From Eulemur rufifrons (lineage: Eukaryota > Chordata > Mammalia > Primates > Lemuridae), in assembly GCF_041146395.1 (NCBI RefSeq), contig NC_090989.1:247804843-247868842 (forward strand): a stretch of DNA of 64,000 nucleotides. The letters run 5' to 3'. The notes below the pieces were generated by a model. The model was not told where the DNA came from. It worked only from the letters and a program-made list of their open reading frames with translations, and did not search any database. Positions 58,996-64,000 of this stretch are shown here, one piece after another (within the stretch, counting starts at the first letter, position 1; the number at the start of each line of letters is the position of its first letter). The position numbers were made by a program, and so were the translations under genes.

Positions 58996-61900
58996 AGTTT
59001 CATGATTTCATGTTACTGTGCTTAGGAGACTTTCAGTACAGAAAAATGACAGACAATACAAATAAAGAAAAGAGAACTTCAAACTAGAAAATCCTTTGTA
59101 CTTACAGACTGCAATGCAAAACCCCTCGAATCTATCCATACCACACACAGTATTTTGGCAGTTAAAATTCACAAAATTCTCCAATCATACTTAACAAAAT
59201 TCACAGAGATTATAATATACCTAAGGGCACTTCTGTAACAAATTATTTCTTCTATAGTACATAAATAAATGAAAAATAGTATTTTTGTACTTTTAATTCA
59301 ACATGCTTTCTCCATTCTCTATTGTGAATAGTATAAATTTAAGAAACCCCTTATTAAATAGTTTGTTTCAGAGTTTTAGTCAAAGCTTTAGAGTCACCTT
59401 GGAATGCATGTCTTCAAAAAGATCTTCTCTACCTGTTTTCTCCAGAATATAAAAAGCTATCAAAGTTTCTCAGGCATTTAAAAGCTCAAAATGATTATCT
59501 TTTTTATTTTTTCCTTCATGAAACAATTCAAGCTTTTAAAATCTTACAGAGCTTGACTATGAAGCTATTACTTTATATTTAGAAAATTGTTAATTCTCAA
59601 ACTGAATGAGAATCTTGAAGAAAAGGACAGTTATCCAAGGTTGACTGCACCTTTCTCTTGTTCTTTTGGCAATCTTCATTTGCCAATAGTTGTTACTCTT
59701 AAACATCCAGGTTTATAGCACAACAGAAATAATAAATCATTGAAATGTTTCTCTTGATGTTGTATCAAATCCACTCTGACTCTTGAAATAAGTTAAATAA
59801 CCTTTAGCTTTCTTTTCACCCTTCTCCTTATGCCCTGCTCCTCTACTCACTTGAAAATAAAATAAAATAAAATAAAATACTGAGGGAGTATTCTATGATT
59901 GAAAAGATACATTAAAGCTTCTTTAAAAGGAAAATACTCATAGGCAGCCACAAGCAAAATCACTGAAGTATCTATGGGTAACACTTAGCACCTGAGAACT
60001 ATAAAGGCTCACGAAGGCACTGTAAAACTAAATATGTTTGTCTGTTTCCAAATCATTAGACAAGGAATTCTTACTCTTATTTCAATAGTCATTGCTGCAA
60101 TAGTCACATCGCATCCAGCCATTCATTTATCAACTACATTATTTCACTGCTTAATTGGGAGAATACACACCTGCAAAGATGATCTTGCCATAAACAAGAG
60201 ATGCTTCTCAGATTGGAAGAAAATGATGAATAAAGCAATTAGTAATTGGAAGATTAGATAACTAGAATGTAGAAACTTTCCACTTGTTTAGCTATTTAAG
60301 TAAGCATGTTCTAAGAACTAGAATAAATAAGTGTGGGCTTTAAAACTCTAACAATAGATTCAGAAAGTATAAGTCACTGGGCCTAAGGGAAACACAGCAA
60401 CTGGCCTCCAAAGACTGTTAATTTACCAGTTCTCAATAAAGTAAGCTAATAGCAAAGAGCAAACATGCTACCAATTAAAAGTATATTTCTATTTGGACAC
60501 AAATGTACTGCATTATAGATTAGTAGCTATGCTTACTATACATTACCTAGGTAAATACTAAAATTAGATCTCATTCCCTAGGCAGACAACAGCTGACAGG
60601 AGAGAGGCTGTTAGAGGTATGTACTGAGGCAAAGGGATATCATTCTAGAATTAATAAACATATGGATAATGCAGAGTTAATTACATGACTTTGGCTACAG
60701 GAATATGCTTGAATTCCTGCTAATTTATTGAAGTGGGCACCAACACTGTGTGCTGAGGGTTAGCCAGGAAATGAAGCAGGTGACAAGAATAAATGCAAAC
60801 AGGCAAAATGTGTGATTACAAAGTCTGTTTATGAAATAGAATTTCTGTGAGCCTAATTATTTGCAAAGCTGTAGTAATGCACTTATTCTAGCTCTTTCTT
60901 TTCTATCCTTGACTTAGATGAAATTTACTTGCATAATAGCTAGAACCATTTTGCTAAAATATATAGCATTTTTCTATTTCAATCTCATTTGGAGTACAAA
61001 ATTGAATGGAAATCTACATATTTATATATAAGCCATTTGTGTAGACTGGGTTTACATATAAGCTTTTTCCACTTATTTTGCTTGTGAGTGATTTTTTTAA
61101 GTCTAGTGAATAAAAACCTATTGCATAAAATGCTTAACTAAATCAATTTATTTCCACCTGCATAATTTCAGAAGCTCCATTACATATTTCATCTGTCAAG
61201 ATACACACAGAAGTCTTTGCTTCTTTAGAAGGTAGACTATTTCAATGACTGGCCATTATAGTGAAAATTCTTTATGTTAAATCTAAAGCTTTCTATGTAT
61301 TCCAGCTCTCTCCACTTTATAAAAGAAGAAAACATAATTTGCAAGATAAATGCAATGTATATTTATAAAATCTCTTACACTTTTCTAAAACCTCACCCAA
61401 ACTGAATAATATTAGATCCTTGCAATTTTGGAAGGCAGATGAATTACATATATATGAGGAGATGCACATAAGTATAAAAGATTCTGGACATCTACAACTT
61501 AGTATTTGATGTCTAAAAGTCCAGAGACATAGGAAAGTCCACAGACACCTGAATAATTTGTCTGAATTTTATACTGTATAAGGTGGATATGGCAGGAAAG
61601 TGAGTCACTGAGATTGGTGAGTGAACCTAGGTAGCCATACATCATACTCATTTCACAATATATTTGTTTTTCTGTACCTCTGCACTTGTATCTGCAAAAT
61701 ATGTGCATTTGAAATCATCTGAGTAAAGTGGGCACTTGAGAAATATTTAAAGATGCAATTATCCTCTCATATAATCGGCCCTTCTAAGAAATACTTATAT
61801 ACTGGTGACTATAAATGTTAAAAATAATGTCTTAGTAATTCTGGAAATGACAGGTCTTATCTCCTACCACAACTAATTTTTTCTTTCTTAGGTGCATTTA

Positions 61901-63056
61901 ACACTACAGTTTTAATATTAGAAACAGTATAAATCAGTGGCCGCTAAAAGTTAGTTTTGAAATAAATAAGTTACTAAGCAATCATACACACATCAAACAA
62001 ATATTACACACTGATTCTTTTACACAAATAGCATAGAAGAATCAGGAGTCCTATTTGAATGAACTTTATAGATTTTTGAAAGCTATTTGAAGAATGATTC
62101 TTCTGTAAAAAAATCACCATGAATTTTTAAAATATAATTTCCTTCGTAAATATAATACAGTTAAACTAAGGTATTCTGATTTGTGTCTGTCCACATAGTC
62201 ATCAGCAGTATGGCTATCAATCACCATATCGTGTTTTCATTCAATTTCCCTCTGGACCTATTCTAAGTTAAGCTGAGTTGCTCCTTTACTGAATGACTGT
62301 TCTAATATGGTAGCCAACACTTATGGGCCTTTCTTCACTCTAAAGTCTTAGCATAGTTGTAGTTTCTCCACAATTCCCTTCTCCACTCACCACCTCTAAT
62401 TTCCTATTCATTGAAACCCAGCAGAAGTTAAGATCATTTAAAAAAAAAAAAAAAGTACATCCATTCAGAAAGAATTTTAGACTCACGCCTAAATTAAAAG
62501 GTTTTTAAATTAGAACCTATATATGCTTAGTTTCCTCTTCCACAGAATAACATGAATGGCCTATATGACAGCTATTTTCTTCATAGCTTAGCAGATTTTT
62601 TAATGTACTTTGCATTCTTGAATATTCTACCTATGCAGAATGTCTAGCTGGCCAAGCATCTAAGTAGTAAAGAAGAGAAATTTTTGTGGTTTGGAAGGAG
62701 GTGTGGGCATAATACCTAACTCTGAAGTCCCATGGGTATTTATTAATTTCATATTTAAACATATATATGTAATGCTTTTGATTTTTTAAAATAAAAGCAA
62801 TTAATTTAATGTGACTTAATATTATTTTTATATCATTTAGATACTTCACATGTATTTATGTGTATATATAATATTAATGTTAGTGCATTTTTAAAACTCA
62901 TACCTCAACTTGTTGTCTTTTAAAATATCATAGAAAACCAAATGTAAAATATATCTCTTCTCCCAAGATGATGTCTAATTGCCTCCCTAATTTTAGGAGA
63001 AAATATGTTTAATTATTTCTCCTTATTGCTCACAGAAATTGAAGAAGCTTCAGATA
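58996..63056. other. No recognised feature over about 4 kb
   Basis: The longest quiet stretch of the window. It holds an AAAAT repeat at 59855-59880 and an A-run at 62440-62454. Open frames of 60-75 codons are unsupported. The apparent lack of MIR, L2 or L1 debris makes it worth a conservation check, but I see no function directly. Confidence 0.4.
59855..59880 (+). repeat. AAAAT pentanucleotide repeat
   Basis: About five uninterrupted AAAAT/AAATA units. No SINE body precedes it. Confidence 0.85.
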
Positions 63057-63221
63057 TTCTACTCTAGGGGTCAACAATGTGTGATTCAAGACCAGCAGCA
63101 TTAGCATCACTTTTGAACTTGCTAGACAAGTGCAAATTCCTGGGCCCCAACTAGGACCTACAGAAACTCCAGGGGTCAGAAATCTATGTTTTTATGAACT
63201 TTGAGAACTACTGCTCTACAC
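63057..63221 (+). mobile_element. MER5A-like hAT element with target duplication
   Basis: The body spans 63065-63213. It has 'agaccagcagcattagcatc', 'acttttgaacttgctagaca', 'gcaaattcctgggcccca', 'agaaactccaggggtcagaa' and the end 'tttgagaactactg'. This matches the small MER5A element, with a stretch before the end deleted. The 8-bp flanks ttctactc (63057-63064) and ctctacac (63214-63221) agree at 6 of 8 positions. Confidence 0.82.
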
Positions 63222-64000
63222 AATCAATGAACAATAGAAGAATCCATGTGACAACTTGTTCCTGGCTCCAGCTGCTGTGATTTCTGTTAACATCACACCT
63301 GACACGTTTTAAGTGTTCAGTGAATACTATCTATTCTAGTTATGCCTAGATCTTGGCTATAAAATTCATGTCCAAAGCCATGCAGAGATGTCATAATCTT
63401 CACTTGAAAATTGAGACCTGGATATGTGCATCAAAAATGTTAATATATAACCTTACCCACCTAGATTTGGTAATAACTTAAAAGAATATAATTTATTTAC
63501 ACATTACTTGTTGCCAGAAATCCAGAGGCTTACAACCAAATTTTTGGGACTATAAAGATGACTAAAGCAGTGGGAATTAGATTTCTTGACTTATAGACAA
63601 GCAGAAGCAGAGGCTCAGACGTTGGAGGTATATAGTTGAATGTACAGTAAATCAAAGTGTACTTTGCTCTGTAGTAAGCCACACAAAGGTTTATGATCAA
63701 TAAGTTTTAGTACAATGACAAAACTATATTAGAAAATTTATAAAAAGATTCTCAGGAGAATTAGACACAACCCAAAAAGTGCTAACATTTTTCAGCAATG
63801 AAGCCATAAAAATGACTTAAAAACTGTCAGATTATCCTAAGTCATCGCATTATCCAATCAGGAAAACATTCCAATGCAAACGTTTAAATTTAAATTAGAA
63901 AATGAAAAACATTTTGTTTCACTGTTTCCATTTTCAAATTTGCCCCCTAACTAAATAAATTAAAAGATAAAAACAGAAAACCCAAAACTCAACTGATAGG
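63222..64000. other. No recognised feature
   Basis: AT-rich DNA to the window end. No gene or named repeat seen. Confidence 0.4.

Overview
The window looks like a gene-free stretch of primate nuclear DNA, either intergenic or deep intronic. It is strongly AT-rich, and every long open frame I can explain lies inside a retrotransposon. I found no spliced gene, tRNA, rRNA, snRNA, CRISPR array or bacterial feature. Two Alu elements (37777-38110 and 41250-41585) carry a middle linker with 'ttatatggacagctaaaa' and a right arm with 'gctgtgagctaggct'. Several LINE-1 3' ends share a 3' UTR ending in 'tttgtacc...ataatat.ctgaaat'. I associate both with strepsirrhine primates (lemurs, lorises, galagos). 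The host assignment is therefore an inference from repeat types, not from a gene.

Layout. 0-8 kb: an old MaLR LTR, MIR relics, a 5'-inverted LINE-1 with clear target-site duplications (2316-3992), an older L1 3' UTR and a hAT-Charlie relic. 8-20 kb: quiet DNA, then a MaLR LTR end, a second 5'-inverted LINE-1 carrying part of the reverse transcriptase domain (11394-14046), a TA microsatellite, and a third inverted LINE-1 next to an older L1 piece (17893-19606). 20-28 kb: mostly unassigned, with a diverged 269-bp direct repeat (24341-24609 and 25962-26229), a possible minimal L1 tail and a possible CR1-type LINE relic. 28-34 kb: a free Alu monomer, MIRs, hAT relics and two short L1 3' ends. 34-42 kb: a MER1-type hAT element, a MaLR LTR split by a second insertion, two nearly identical Alus in opposite orientation, and MIR/L2 relics. 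42-50 kb: L2 and MIR relics, a fourth inverted LINE-1 joined directly to a fifth, and an older Alu. 50-64 kb: sparse, with hAT relics that keep 8-bp target duplications, a MaLR LTR, MIRs and a Z-DNA-type GT/GC tract.

The genes do not work together because I see none. The story is layered transposition: old MIR, L2, hAT and MaLR relics were invaded by LINE-1 and then by young Alus. The striking pattern is that four of the LINE-1 copies show 5' inversion (twin priming). I found no convincing new biological system. The most unusual items are the inverted LINE-1 group, the unexplained direct repeat at 24-26 kb, the L1-L1 junction without an intervening tail at 48572, and the tandem duplication inside one L1 3' UTR. 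Family names come from memory of consensus sequences and need a repeat search to confirm.
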